Assembly: GCA_043819695.1 (NCBI GenBank)
Contig: JBDREM010000054.1
Location: 1-24,961, forward strand
Reading direction: 5' to 3'
Length of the DNA: 24,961 nt
Origin: CAYLQD01 sp043819695
GTDB taxonomy: Bacteria > Planctomycetota > PUPC01
Below the pieces are notes generated by a model. The model ran no database searches, was not told where the DNA came from, and saw nothing but the letters and a program-made list of their open reading frames with translations. Position numbers and translations under genes: made by a program. Positions within the stretch are counted from its first letter, which is position 1. Each line of letters begins with the position of its first letter. Below, piece after piece: positions 7,711 through 15,807 of this stretch.

Positions 7711-9300
7711 CTACTTCGCGTATTCCACGCACCGCGTCTCGCGCAGGACGGTCACCTTGATCTCGCCGGGATAGGCGAGTTCCTTCTCGATCTCGTTGGC
7801 GACGTTGCGGGCGAGCACGGCGAGCTGGTCGTCGGCGATGCGGCCCGCGTCGACGATGACCCTGATCTCGCGGCCGGCCTGAATGGCGTACGTCGTCTCG
7901 ACGCCCTGGAACGAACTGGCGAGCTCTTCGAGCTTCTGCAGCCTCTTGATGTATCGTTCGAGGCTCTCGCGCCGCGCCCCGGGCCGCGAGGCGCTGATCG
8001 CGTCGGCCGCCTGGACGATCACGGCGTAGACGCTCTCGGGCGCGCAGCCCTCGTGGTGGGCGGCGATGGCGTTGATGACCACCGGCTTCTCGTCGTACCG
8101 GCGGGCGAGGTCGGCGCCGATCTCGGGGTGCCCGCCCTCGACCTCGTGGTCGACCGCCTTGCCGATGTCGTGGAGCAGCCCGATCCGGCGCGCGAGCGCG
8201 GTGTCGAGCTTGAGTTCGCCGGCAATTGCGGCGCAAAGCTTGGCCGTCTCGATCGAGTGCTGGAGAACGTTTTGGCCGTACGAGGTGCGGTACTTGAGCC
8301 GGCCGAGGTTCTCGACGGCTTCGCGGCGGAGACCCTGGACGTCGAGGTCGGCGCACGTCTGCCGGCCCGTGCTGCGGATGATCTCGTTCACGTCCTTCCG
8401 GCACTTGCTCACGAGCTCCTCGATCCGCGCGGGATGGACGCGGCCGTCCTCGATCAGCTTCGCCATGGCGCGGCGGGCGATCTCGCGCCGGACGCCGTCG
8501 AACCCGGACACGACCACGACGCCGGGCGTGTCGTCGACGATGACGTCGATGCCGGTCGCCTTCTCGAACGCGCGGATGTTCCGGCCCTCGCGGCCGATGA
8601 TCCGGCCCTTCATGTCGTCGCTGGGCAGATCGATGGCCGAAACGACGCTGTCGGCGGTGTGCTCGACGGCGCATCGCTGGATGGCGGCGACGACGATTTC
8701 CTGCGCCTTCTCGTCGGACCTCTCCTGGATGCGCTCGATCGAGCGGCGCACGATCTGGTCTTCCTCCCGCGTGACATCGTCGCGAATGCGGTCGAGCAGC
8801 ATCTTGACCGCCTCGTCGCGCGTCATGTTCGCCAGAGTGAAGAGCGTGTCCTTCTCCTTGTTGATCAGCTCATCGAGCTCCTTCTCGCTCGCGGCGACCT
8901 TTCGCAGGCGCTCGGCAAGGTCATTCTCGAGGTTCTCGATGTACTTTTCTTTCTTGAGAAGGCTCTCGTTCTTCTGGTCGATGCCGTCCTCGCGTTTCGC
9001 CAACTGGCGCTGGAGTTGCCGAAGTTCCTGCCGCGTCTCCTGCGTCTCCGACTCGAACTCGGAGCGGATCTTCAGCAGCTCCTCCTTGGCCTCGACTCTG
9101 GCCTCTTTGATGACGCGGTCGGCCTCCTGCTCGGCCCTCTGAACCGTTTCGGCGAATTTCTGCTGGGCCTCTTTCCGCCTGAGCAGCCAAACGCCGTATC
9201 CTATCGCGAGACCGACCACGATGCTGGGAATGCCGAACATCAGGATGTCCGACCCGCCCGCACCGAGCATCGGGGCTACCAGGAACCATGAACTGTTCAC
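7711..9300 (-). CDS. rny: Ribonuclease Y
   Basis: A 529-residue membrane-anchored endoribonuclease that starts mRNA decay in bacteria lacking RNase E. One N-terminal helix lies at about 19-40, then a long coiled coil at about 42-210, a KH domain at about 225-290 with GRIIGREGRNIRAFE, an HD domain with HSIETAKLCAAIA (348-360) and the metal pair HD at 377-378 (LLHDIGKAVDHE), then AHHEG and the C-terminal domain ending IKVTVLRETRCVEYAK. The start is GTG at 9300, supported by AAGGAGTG seven to eleven bases upstream. The first ~20 residues before the helix are somewhat longer than in many family members, so an internal ATG cannot be excluded. It is followed by ymdB. Confidence 0.96.
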   Translation of the reverse strand: MNSSWFLVAPMLGAGGSDILMFGIPSIVVGLAIGYGVWLLRRKEAQQKFAETVQRAEQEADRVIKEARVEAKEELLKIRSEFESETQETRQELRQLQRQLAKREDGIDQKNESLLKKEKYIENLENDLAERLRKVAASEKELDELINKEKDTLFTLANMTRDEAVKMLLDRIRDDVTREEDQIVRRSIERIQERSDEKAQEIVVAAIQRCAVEHTADSVVSAIDLPSDDMKGRIIGREGRNIRAFEKATGIDVIVDDTPGVVVVSGFDGVRREIARRAMAKLIEDGRVHPARIEELVSKCRKDVNEIIRSTGRQTCADLDVQGLRREAVENLGRLKYRTSYGQNVLQHSIETAKLCAAIAGELKLDTALARRIGLLHDIGKAVDHEVEGGHPEIGADLARRYDEKPVVINAIAAHHEGCAPESVYAVIVQAADAISASRPGARRESLERYIKRLQKLEELASSFQGVETTYAIQAGREIRVIVDAGRIADDQLAVLARNVANEIEKELAYPGEIKVTVLRETRCVEYAK

Positions 9301-9397
9301 TGCCCCACTCCTTTTTACACAATTGTTTGCGGTTTTCGGCTCCGCGCGGGCGCCGACGGCCGCACGCCGGAACAGGCGCAGGGGTTAATGCTTGGGG

Positions 9398-9502
9398 ATC
9401 AGAGATTGGCGAGCAAAGAGGGCCCGGACGGGCCTCGCCGTGTGGCCTTAAGGCGACGCCAACGCGTCACCCAATCACCGGACCGCTCCGTCTGATCGGA
9501 GC
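9398..9502. ncRNA. Candidate structured RNA (possibly 6S-like) or rny leader
   Basis: Nested complementary pieces suggest one folded RNA: outer GATTGG/CCAATC, inner GGCGAG/CTCGCC with a GCCC/GGGC tip, then GCCTTAA followed by GGCGACGCC and TCACCC, then a separate GCTCCG hairpin. On the plus strand, an apical hairpin followed by GCCTTAA and GCGACG..TCACC resembles the central part of proteobacterial 6S RNA. 6S RNA is also often found upstream of rny in other phyla. Those usual arrangements are on the same strand as rny, which does not fit the plus-strand match. It could equally be a structured 5' leader of rny. Confidence 0.25.
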
Positions 9503-9994
9503 AGCCACCTCGCGTTCGCCGAGCAGAACCGGCCTGAGTTCTGACTACCGTCCCTTCGCCCTGCCCGGCTCCCAACGAGTTTCCTGTGAGCTCAGCCTTA
9601 GCGTAACTACCTGTTCAACAGTGAGTTAGCGGCCAAGCCGCTGCAACCACACGACCCTGCAAACTTCACGGCACACCAAACACCCGCCTCGACAAAGCCC
9701 TCCGACGAAGCGAAACGGCGTGCAGTGTCTTAAAAAAGAACTCTATGCTCTCCCAATGGCTCTCTGTCACCCAAGCGGTCCATCGCCGCCCGCGGCAACC
9801 GAATGAGCGCCAACACGGGTGGAACTGACCAGACGACGTCCATGCCGCCCGGTCATCAAGTACACCATTATTTTACGGCGCTTTCCCAGACCAGTCAACC
9901 TCAAAATCGGCATAAATTCGTCGCGGCTGCTTGTCTCCGCGCCGCCGGGACGCTAAACTACGCAACCGGCCGGCGGCAGGGCCAACCCCGTCAC

Positions 9995-10000
9995 AGGAGG
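9995..10000 (+). promoter_or_regulatory. Ribosome binding site of the aldo/keto reductase
   Basis: AGGAGG six bases before GTG 10007 decides the start of the reductase against longer in-frame readings. Confidence 0.75.
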
Positions 10001-10006
10001 GTGCTC

Positions 10007-10996
10007 GTGGAATACCGAATGCTCGGCAAGTCAGGAATCGAAGTCTCGGCCGTCTGCATGGGCTGCTGGGCAATCGTCGGCGACCAAACCTGGGGCCGGC
10101 AGAACGAGAGCGACGCGGTCGAGGCCATCGAAGCCAGCGTCGACGCGGGCGTAACGTTCTTCGACACGGCGCCCGCCTACGGCGATGGCCGCTCGGAAGA
10201 GATGCTCGGGCGGGTCCTGAAGCCGCACCGCGAGAACGCCGTCATCGCGACGAAGCTCAGCAGCGGCGAAATGCGCCGCGACGACGCCATTGCCGCCTGC
10301 GAGACCAGTCTTCGGCGCCTCCAGACCGGCCATATCGACCTGTACCAGATCCATTGGCCCGACCACGGCGTGCCGTTTGACGAGACCGCCGGAGCCCTGC
10401 GAACACTGCTCGATCAAGGCAAGATCCGCGCCATCGGGGTGTCGAACTTCGGCCCGATTGATCTCCGTGATTTCCTCGGTGTCTGCCGCGCGGAAACGAA
10501 CCAGGTCTCGTACAGCCTCCTGTTCCGCGCCGCCGAGTTCGACCTCCTGCCGCTCTGCGTCGAGCGCGGGGTCGGCCTCCTCTGCCACTCGCCCCTGGCC
10601 GAGGCGATGCTGACCGGCAAGTTCTCGTGCGCCGACGACGTGCCCGAGGGCCGCGCGCGCACAAGGCTCTTCAGCAAGGATCGCCCGCAGTCGCGCCACA
10701 GCGAAGAAGGCGCGGAGCCCGAGGCGTTCGCGGCGCTCGGCCGCGTGCGGCAGGCGGCGGAGCGCCTGGGCCGGCCGATGGCACAGGTCGCGCTCGCCTG
10801 GCTCCTGCACCAGGACGGCGTGGCGTCGGTCATCGCCGGCGCCCGCAACGCGCGGCAGGCGCTCGAGAACGCGGCCGCCGCCGACATCGAACTGCCCGAC
10901 GGCCTGATCGAAGAGCTCGCGGCCGCAACCGACGCCGTCAAGCAGAAGCTCGGCCCCAACCTCGATCTGTGGCAGACCGACTCCCGCGCGCGCTGA
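10007..10996 (+). CDS. Aldo/keto reductase
   Basis: A 329-residue NAD(P)H-dependent oxidoreductase with a TIM-barrel fold, reducing aldehydes or ketones; the physiological substrate is not readable. The N-terminal EYRMLGKSGIEVSAVCMGCW and the catalytic tetrad Asp53, Tyr58 (FFDTAPAYGDGRSEEMLG), Lys83 (VIATKLSS) and His116 (DLYQIHWPD) are intact. IRAIGVSNF and the C-terminal cofactor-binding VASVIAGARNARQALEN are also present. The GTG start at 10007 follows AGGAGG and gives the standard N-terminus. The gene stands alone between a long non-coding region and the GspF-like gene 68 bases downstream. Confidence 0.93.
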   Translation: MEYRMLGKSGIEVSAVCMGCWAIVGDQTWGRQNESDAVEAIEASVDAGVTFFDTAPAYGDGRSEEMLGRVLKPHRENAVIATKLSSGEMRRDDAIAACETSLRRLQTGHIDLYQIHWPDHGVPFDETAGALRTLLDQGKIRAIGVSNFGPIDLRDFLGVCRAETNQVSYSLLFRAAEFDLLPLCVERGVGLLCHSPLAEAMLTGKFSCADDVPEGRARTRLFSKDRPQSRHSEEGAEPEAFAALGRVRQAAERLGRPMAQVALAWLLHQDGVASVIAGARNARQALENAAAADIELPDGLIEELAAATDAVKQKLGPNLDLWQTDSRAR

Positions 10997-11064
10997 CCCT
11001 CGGCGACGCCGGCCGCCAGTAAAGTTGCAATTGCCCCCTTTGCGCCGTATTCTGGGTCTCCAGA

Positions 11065-12123
11065 ATGAACTGCACAGCCAAGACCGAACAGCCGATGCTC
11101 CGGCGCCTGCTCATCAATCCGTTCCGCATCGGGCCGACGGCCGGAACGCTGGGCAAGTTCTACCATCAGCTCGCGTCGATGCTCGGCGCGGGCCTGACCG
11201 TCGTGCGGGCGCTCGACACACTCGAGGAGCAGTCGGTCTCCGGCGCGATCCGCCGCCGCATGCCCCTGATGAAGCAGCACATCATGGACGGCGGGAACCT
11301 GGCCGACGCGTTCGCCATGTTCCCGGACATCTTCGATCCCATACACGTGGCGATGATCCGCGCCGCCGAGCAGGGCGGCCGGCTCGACGAAATCCTTGAG
11401 ACCATCGCCGAGTCGTGCGAGCGGCGCTCCCGCCTCGTGACAATCGTCATCACGGCCGTGCTCTACCCCGTCCTGCTGCTCCATTTCGCATTCTTGGCCC
11501 TGCCTCTCATCGCGCGGCTCGGCGGCGCCGACGCGCCCTACTGGAAGCTCGCACTGCCGCGGTTCGCAATTTTCTACGGCCTCCTCTTCGTCGTGCTCGT
11601 GGTGCCGAGGATTCTGAAGCAGTTCTCGCCGATCGCCTATGTGATCGACGTGCTCCGCGACCTCGTGCCGGTCCTCTCCGGCGTTGCCGAGAAGCTGGCG
11701 ATCTCGCGCGTCGCCCGCGCGCTCGGCGGGCTCTACGGTTCCGGCACGACGCTCGGCGAAGCGATGCCGATGACGGCGGACGCGTGCGGGAACGAGATTG
11801 TCCGCCGCAAGCTCCGCCGCATGCGGCCGTTGATAGACGGCGGCATGCCGCTCAACAAGGCGATGCGGTCGGTCGGCGGGTTCCCCGCCGCGTTCGTGAA
11901 CATGATCGCGACGGGCGAGGAAAGCGGGCAGTTGTCGGGCATGCTGACCAACGCCGCCGACTACTACGAGAACGAAGCCGAGACCGCTCTCAAGCGGATG
12001 GCCGTCGTCCTGCCGATTCTCATATACATTGCCGTCGCGGCCTACATCGGCTATGAGATCGTCAAGTTCTACTCCACGCTCTTCCAGCAACGCTACGAGG
12101 GAATCGAGGAGCTCCGCCGCTGA
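11065..12123 (+). CDS. Type II secretion/type IV pilus inner-membrane protein (GspF/PilC family)
   Basis: A 352-residue inner-membrane platform protein. It has two T2SSF domains (about 26-145 and 205-330), each with the family pattern: FYHQLASMLGAGLTVVRALDTLEEQ, then MIRAAEQGGRLDEILETIAE; and LGGLYGSGTTLGEAMPMTADA, then MIATGEESGQLSGMLTNAADYYE. Membrane segments lie at about 124-145, 165-188 and 315-340. It is somewhat shorter than the ~400-residue GspF/PilC, mostly at the N-terminus. No pilin, ATPase or secretin genes are nearby, so this is an isolated copy, and which assembly it serves is unknown. No good Shine-Dalgarno is seen; ATG 11095 is an alternative start. miaA follows after three bases, so the two are probably co-transcribed. 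Confidence 0.87.
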   Translation: MNCTAKTEQPMLRRLLINPFRIGPTAGTLGKFYHQLASMLGAGLTVVRALDTLEEQSVSGAIRRRMPLMKQHIMDGGNLADAFAMFPDIFDPIHVAMIRAAEQGGRLDEILETIAESCERRSRLVTIVITAVLYPVLLLHFAFLALPLIARLGGADAPYWKLALPRFAIFYGLLFVVLVVPRILKQFSPIAYVIDVLRDLVPVLSGVAEKLAISRVARALGGLYGSGTTLGEAMPMTADACGNEIVRRKLRRMRPLIDGGMPLNKAMRSVGGFPAAFVNMIATGEESGQLSGMLTNAADYYENEAETALKRMAVVLPILIYIAVAAYIGYEIVKFYSTLFQQRYEGIEELRR

Positions 12124-12126
12124 CAC

Positions 12127-13071
12127 ATGCAGCGCACCCGCCTCTACTTCCTCATCGGGCAGACCGCAAGCGGCAAGGGCGCCGCCGCGGTCGCGCTCGC
12201 GCAAGAGGTCGGCGCGGAGATCATCTCGCTCGACTCGATGAAGGTCTACCGCGGGATGGACGTCGGCACGGCGAAGCCGCCGCCCGAGCGGCGGGCGACA
12301 GTGCCCCACCACCACATGATCGACGTGGCCGATCCCGGCCAGCACTTCAGCACGGCCCTGTACGTCGAGGGCGCCGAACGCGCCATCAAGGAGATCACGC
12401 GGCGGAGAGCCGTCCCGCTCTTCGCCGGCGGCACCGCGCTCTACCTGAAGGCGATGACCGAGGGGCTGTTCGAGGGGCCGCCCGCGGACCTTGACTTCCG
12501 CTCGAGGCTGCGCGCCGAGGCCGCCGAGCGCGGGTCCGAACATCTGCACCGGCGGCTGGCCGAGGTCGACCCCGCCGCCGCCGAGCGCATCCATCCGAAC
12601 GATCTCCGCCGAATCGAACGGGCGCTCGAGGTCCACGAGAAGACCGGCACGCCGATATCGGAACTGCAGGAGCAGTTCGGCCGGCCGAACGAGAAGTACG
12701 CCGCCGTGATTATGGGCCTGCGGCGCGAGAAGGCCGACCTCCACGGCCGCATCAACCGGCGGGTCGACGCGATGATGGCGGCCGGCCTGCTCGACGAGGT
12801 CCGCCGGCTGACGTCCGCGCCGATGCCGCTCGGCAGGGAGGCGTCGCAGTCGCTCGGCTACAAGGAGATGCTCGCCCATCTCAACGGCGAGTGCGCGCTC
12901 GACGACGCCGTCGAGCTGCTGAAGCTCCACACGCGCCAGTTCGCGAAGGCGCAGATGACGTGGTTCAAGCGGATGGAAAACGTCGAGTGGTTCGACGTGG
13001 CCCCCGATGAAACGGCGGACCACGTCGCCGGACGGCTCGCCGCGTTCCTCAGAGACCGCCTCTCGACCTGA
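12127..13071 (+). CDS. miaA: tRNA dimethylallyltransferase MiaA
   Basis: A 314-residue enzyme that attaches a dimethylallyl group to N6 of A37 in tRNAs reading codons beginning with U. Family motifs are LIGQTASGKG (9-18), IISLDSMKVYRGMDVGTAKP (33-52), HHMIDVADPG, LFAGGTALYLKAM, RIERALEVHEKTGTPIS, QSLGYKEML and HTRQFAKAQMTWFKR. Length is normal. One oddity: the P-loop reads GQTASGKG, where nearly all relatives have GPTASGKS/T. The Ser/Thr that coordinates Mg is replaced by Gly18 and the Pro by Gln. The rest of the protein shows no sign of decay. Its TGA stop lies inside a short run of TGATCC-like repeats. Confidence 0.95.
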   Translation: MQRTRLYFLIGQTASGKGAAAVALAQEVGAEIISLDSMKVYRGMDVGTAKPPPERRATVPHHHMIDVADPGQHFSTALYVEGAERAIKEITRRRAVPLFAGGTALYLKAMTEGLFEGPPADLDFRSRLRAEAAERGSEHLHRRLAEVDPAAAERIHPNDLRRIERALEVHEKTGTPISELQEQFGRPNEKYAAVIMGLRREKADLHGRINRRVDAMMAAGLLDEVRRLTSAPMPLGREASQSLGYKEMLAHLNGECALDDAVELLKLHTRQFAKAQMTWFKRMENVEWFDVAPDETADHVAGRLAAFLRDRLST

Positions 13072-13092
13072 ACCCTGATCCTGATCCCAACC
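13067..13092 (+). repeat. Short TGATCC-type hexamer run at the miaA stop
   Basis: Three CCTGA(A/T)CC-like units in a row (CCTGAACCCTGATCCTGATCCC). They include the miaA stop and resemble the TCCTAATCC arrays at 18844-19055. Confidence 0.5.
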
Positions 13093-13139
13093 TTCTGCAA
13101 AGGCTGCCTCACCGTCGAAAAAAAACGCAGTCTGAGTGA

Positions 13140-13168
13140 TTGATACACGTCTCGGATTATTGTATCCT
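13140..13168 (+). promoter_or_regulatory. Probable brnTA promoter with overlapping operator palindrome
   Basis: TTGATA at 13140-13145 and TATCCT at 13163-13168 are separated by 17 bases and fit a sigma70-type promoter. GATACA (13142-13147) and TGTATC (13161-13166) form an inverted repeat spanning the spacer and overlapping both boxes. BrnA-type antitoxins are known to repress their own promoter, so this is a plausible operator. No binding data exist here. Confidence 0.5.
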
Positions 13169-13203
13169 GATGTTTCGCGTGTGGCAGCCAGTAAGGGGTT
13201 ATC

Positions 13204-13494
13204 GTGCAGTACAATTTTGAGTGGGACCCAGACAAGGAGAAGCAGAGCCGGAAAAAGCACGGGGTCAGCTTTGAACACGCGGCGACGGTTTTCAAGGACC
13301 CCCGAGCGCTGTCCATGTATGACGAAGATCATAGCGCGGCCGAGGATCGATGGATGACACTCGGCCTTTCGGCGGCGGGAGGTCTCGTCGTCGTGCACCA
13401 CACTTAAGAGGAAGTTGGCGAATCGACGGTGCGCATTCGCATAATATCAACGCGCAAGGCGACAAAACACGAGGTCGAACAATATCAGGAGTAG
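13204..13494 (+). pseudogene. brnT: BrnT-family toxin interrupted by an in-frame TAA
   Basis: BrnT toxins are small RelE-fold ribonucleases that cut RNA and stop translation. The frame starts at GTG 13204 with QYNFEWDPDKEKQSRKKHGVSFEHAATVFKDP, a typical BrnT N-terminus. It continues to GLVVVHHT at codon 67, where codon 68 is TAA (13405-13407). The same frame then continues for 28 more codons as EEVGESTVRIRIISTRKATKHEVEQYQE and stops at TAG 13492-13494. That is the expected BrnT C-terminus, and relatives have Tyr where the TAA stands (HTYEE). A single base change therefore truncates the toxin before its last strand and the conserved R-I-I-S-x-R-K-A-T motif. The product is probably inactive. 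A sequencing error cannot be excluded. Confidence 0.85.
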
Positions 13495-13498
13495 AAAC

Positions 13499-13699
13499 GT
13501 GAAAAAGGAGTATGATTTCTCCAAGGGAGAACGAGGCAAGTTCTACCGCCCGGACACAAAGCTCAACCTTCCTGTCTATCTCGATTCTCAGGTCCGAAGC
13601 TTCGTGGAGAAAATTGCGGAAAACAAGCACACCGACGTCTCGACCGTCGTCAACGACCTCATCAGATCAGACATAGACCTGGCCAAAGTCATCCAGTGA
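13499..13699 (+). CDS. BrnA-like / ribbon-helix-helix antitoxin
   Basis: A 66-residue protein beginning at GTG 13499, four bases after the full-length end of the brnT frame. The N-terminal KKEYDFSKGERGKFYRPD is the toxin-neutralising segment seen in many RelE/BrnT antitoxins. LNLPVYLDSQVRSFVEKIAENK followed by VSTVVNDLIRSDIDL forms a ribbon-helix-helix DNA-binding domain. It should neutralise BrnT and repress the operon through the palindrome at 13142-13166. It looks intact although its toxin carries a nonsense codon. Confidence 0.8.
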   Translation: MKKEYDFSKGERGKFYRPDTKLNLPVYLDSQVRSFVEKIAENKHTDVSTVVNDLIRSDIDLAKVIQ

Positions 13700-13729
13700 G
13701 AAGCCGGCTCGCCGAGTTCCTGCGACCGC

Positions 13730-14767
13730 TCACCTGACGTAAATGTGATTCGTGAAGACCCACGGCTGGCCGCCGAGGTGTGCCTCGACACGGTAGACGC
13801 CCGGCCGCGCATCCCGGTGCGTCAGTTGGCAGGCTGACGCTCTGGCGACGACGTCCGAGTTCCGCAGCAAGGCGATGTCCGCCTCGCGCGGAACGGCCGC
13901 CGTGAACTCCAGTTCGCCGCCGGCCCGGACCTCGTCGCCCATCCGCGCCGTTTCCTGGCCGCGCCGCGCCGCGAACCGCGTGCCGGTCGCGTCTCCGATG
14001 AGATCATAGGCCGTGAAACATCTGCCCGCGGCGAGGGCGTCGGTCAGCGCAGCGATGTCGGCCGCCGCATCGCCCGACGCGGGCCGCATGAGCGCGTGCG
14101 TGCGGATGGTGCTCAGCGTGTACTCGAGCGGCAGTATCTTGAGCAGCGGCCACTTGAACTGGTGGATGGGCAGGCGAAGCTCGTGCGCATCGAGCGCCCC
14201 GATGCCCGAGATATGACGCCGAAGGGCCATCTCGTCCCAGGCCCGCAGCACTTCGGCGAGCGGCCCGGTGATCCCGGCCTCGGGATGCCGAATCCCCGCA
14301 ATCGGATGCCACGGCTTGGCCCACTCGAACCAGTCGTGCATGTACGACCAGATCTCGATGCCGGCGTAGCAGTCGGTCTTCAGGTCCGGCCAGTCCTGCC
14401 GGCTCCAGCGAAAGGTTCTGCGGCCGTTCTGCTCGGGATGCGCGATAAAAGCGGTGCCGCCTGCGCGCTCGATCTCCGGCAGGTACTCGTCGGGGTGTGC
14501 CGGGACCCGCCGGGCACAGCGGTCGAGACCGAGCGCCAGCGTGTGGCCCCTGGAAGATGAGACCTCGACGCCGATGACGAGGAGCACGCCGTCGTGGTAA
14601 CCGTCCCAGCCTTCGTCGCGCGCCTTCAGCGTGTTGTGGTCGCCGATGATGACGTAATCGAGCCCCGCCTTCCGGGCGCACTCGATGACGTACGGCATCC
14701 GGCCCGAACTGTCCGAGTACGCCGTATGAACGTGAATCCCGCCCTTGTACTCCTGAAGCTCGCTCAT
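13730..14767 (-). CDS. PHP-domain metal-dependent phosphoesterase
   Basis: A 345-residue protein. The N-terminal PHP fold (residues 8-200) carries the metal ligands in order: His12/His14 and Asp19 (GIHVHTAYSDSSG), Asp43/His44 (IIGDHNTLK), Glu68 (IGVEVSSSRGH), His110 (FIAHPEQNG) and Asp193/His195 (GALDAHELR). PHP enzymes of this subgroup hydrolyse phosphate esters; the substrate is unknown. The last ~95 residues (LRNSDVVARASA, GVYRVEAHLGGQPWVFTNHIYVR) form a beta-rich tail typical of this PHP subfamily. I chose ATG 14767, which overlaps the stop of the upstream membrane-protein gene by four bases. It is the last gene of a three-gene coupled set. Confidence 0.9.
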   Translation of the reverse strand: MSELQEYKGGIHVHTAYSDSSGRMPYVIECARKAGLDYVIIGDHNTLKARDEGWDGYHDGVLLVIGVEVSSSRGHTLALGLDRCARRVPAHPDEYLPEIERAGGTAFIAHPEQNGRRTFRWSRQDWPDLKTDCYAGIEIWSYMHDWFEWAKPWHPIAGIRHPEAGITGPLAEVLRAWDEMALRRHISGIGALDAHELRLPIHQFKWPLLKILPLEYTLSTIRTHALMRPASGDAAADIAALTDALAAGRCFTAYDLIGDATGTRFAARRGQETARMGDEVRAGGELEFTAAVPREADIALLRNSDVVARASACQLTHRDARPGVYRVEAHLGGQPWVFTNHIYVR

Positions 14768-15807
14768 GCGTCCTCCGGGACGTTCGGCACTGCCGCGCGC
14801 ATCTCGTTGTACGTGGTCTTGCCGAACACGAAGAACAGCCCGCCGATCAGATAAACGACGAAGAACATCGCGTCGCCGAGGGCGCCGACGGCCGCGCCGT
14901 CGGACACGCCGACCAGGGGGAACAGGAGCCCCATCGCCACCATCCCCTGCCCCGCCCCGCCGGGCACGAGCGGCAGCACACGGACGACCATCGCCGGCGG
15001 AACGATGAGTACGCAATGCCACCATTCCATCCCGGCGCCGACCGCGAGACCGTACAGATAGTAGGCCAGATAGAGCATCGTCTGGGCGGCGATGGAGACG
15101 AGCACCGCGGACAGCATCGCGCCGGGCTTGTCGCCGTAGACGTGCAGCGCATCGTACACCTTCACGAGCGTGCCGCGGAACGGCACGAAGCGGGACAGCC
15201 GATTCAGCAGCGCCGACCTCCGCACGCGCTTGTTCGTCACCAGCAGAGCGAACACGATGATGGCGGCGATGGCCGCGCCGATCGCGATGACGAGCACGCG
15301 CCCGCCCGGCATTCCGAACCGGTCGAGCTTCTCGAGTTCCTTGTACCAGAGCGTGCGGCACTTGATGCCGACCATCACCGCGGCGACGAACAGGAGCGTG
15401 GCCAGGCCGAGGAACCGGTCGAGGAAGACGGTCGTGGCCGCCGCCGCTGCCTTCTCGCGCCCCCGCGCCACATAGAACGCCTTGACCGCGTCGCCCCCGA
15501 TCCCGCCGGGCGCGATGACCGTGAAGAAAAGCCCCGTCATCGTGAGCGAGAACAGCTCGATCGTCCCGGCGTGGATGCCTTGCGCGCGGAGCAGGATGCC
15601 CCAGCGGACCGACTGCACGAAGATGCCGATGAGGAGCGCCGCGAGCGCGATCGCGAGCCAGCGCCAGTTCGCAAGGGCGCGCGCGAGATCCTCCTCCGCC
15701 AGGTCAAGGATGCCCTTCTGAAACATCCAGACGACGACGCACGCGGCGGCCGCCAGCTTCAGGACCGTCCAGCACCAGCGCGGGACCCTTCTCTTCGGCG
15801 CCGTCAT
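14764..15807 (-). CDS. UPF0104 / lysylphosphatidylglycerol synthase TM-region family membrane protein
   Basis: A 347-residue inner-membrane protein with about seven to eight hydrophobic segments. Family motifs are LLIGIFVQSVRWGILLRAQGI, LTMTGLFFTVIAPGGIGGDAVKAFYVAR, AATTVFLDRFLGLATL and LPLVPGGAGQGMVAMGLLF. These match the integral-membrane family PF03706, which includes the flippase part of MprF and lipid or glycolipid flippase-like proteins. No soluble aminoacyl-transferase domain is attached. The ATG at 15807 overlaps the end of the dehydratase-like gene by four bases; 46 further in-frame residues upstream are arginine-rich and not protein-like. Translational coupling to both neighbours suggests a shared task. 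Confidence 0.9.
   Translation of the reverse strand: MTAPKRRVPRWCWTVLKLAAAACVVVWMFQKGILDLAEEDLARALANWRWLAIALAALLIGIFVQSVRWGILLRAQGIHAGTIELFSLTMTGLFFTVIAPGGIGGDAVKAFYVARGREKAAAAATTVFLDRFLGLATLLFVAAVMVGIKCRTLWYKELEKLDRFGMPGGRVLVIAIGAAIAAIIVFALLVTNKRVRRSALLNRLSRFVPFRGTLVKVYDALHVYGDKPGAMLSAVLVSIAAQTMLYLAYYLYGLAVGAGMEWWHCVLIVPPAMVVRVLPLVPGGAGQGMVAMGLLFPLVGVSDGAAVGALGDAMFFVVYLIGGLFFVFGKTTYNEMRAAVPNVPEDA

Larger units (their letters stand above)
9301..10006. other. Long non-coding region between divergent rny and aldo/keto reductase
   Basis: About 700 bases with no believable protein; in-frame extensions of the reductase are not protein-like. The half next to rny (9330-9640) is rich in strong hairpins. 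They include GCTCCG/CGGAGC at 9485-9502, GATTGG/CCAATC at 9404-9409 and 9471-9476, and the palindrome GCCTTAAGGC at 9445-9454. The half next to the reductase is less structured. Promoters for both genes must lie here, but I see no clean -35/-10 pair. No tRNA, SRP RNA, tmRNA or RNase P signature was found by eye. Confidence 0.6.

Noticed and set aside
9480..9660. tmRNA, RNase P or tRNA in the rny upstream region
   Set aside because: No tag peptide reading frame, no GAGGAAAGTCC-type core, no T-loop GTTCGA motif or CCA end found on either strand.
9803..10006. Longer N-terminal extension of the aldo/keto reductase
   Set aside because: The extra 68 residues do not look like protein, and AGGAGG six bases before GTG 10007 marks the real start.
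10414..13401. 995-codon minus-strand open frame across the reductase, GspF-like and miaA genes
   Set aside because: The plus strand carries three well-recognised proteins here. The long frame is a codon-bias shadow with no recognisable domain and crosses gene borders.
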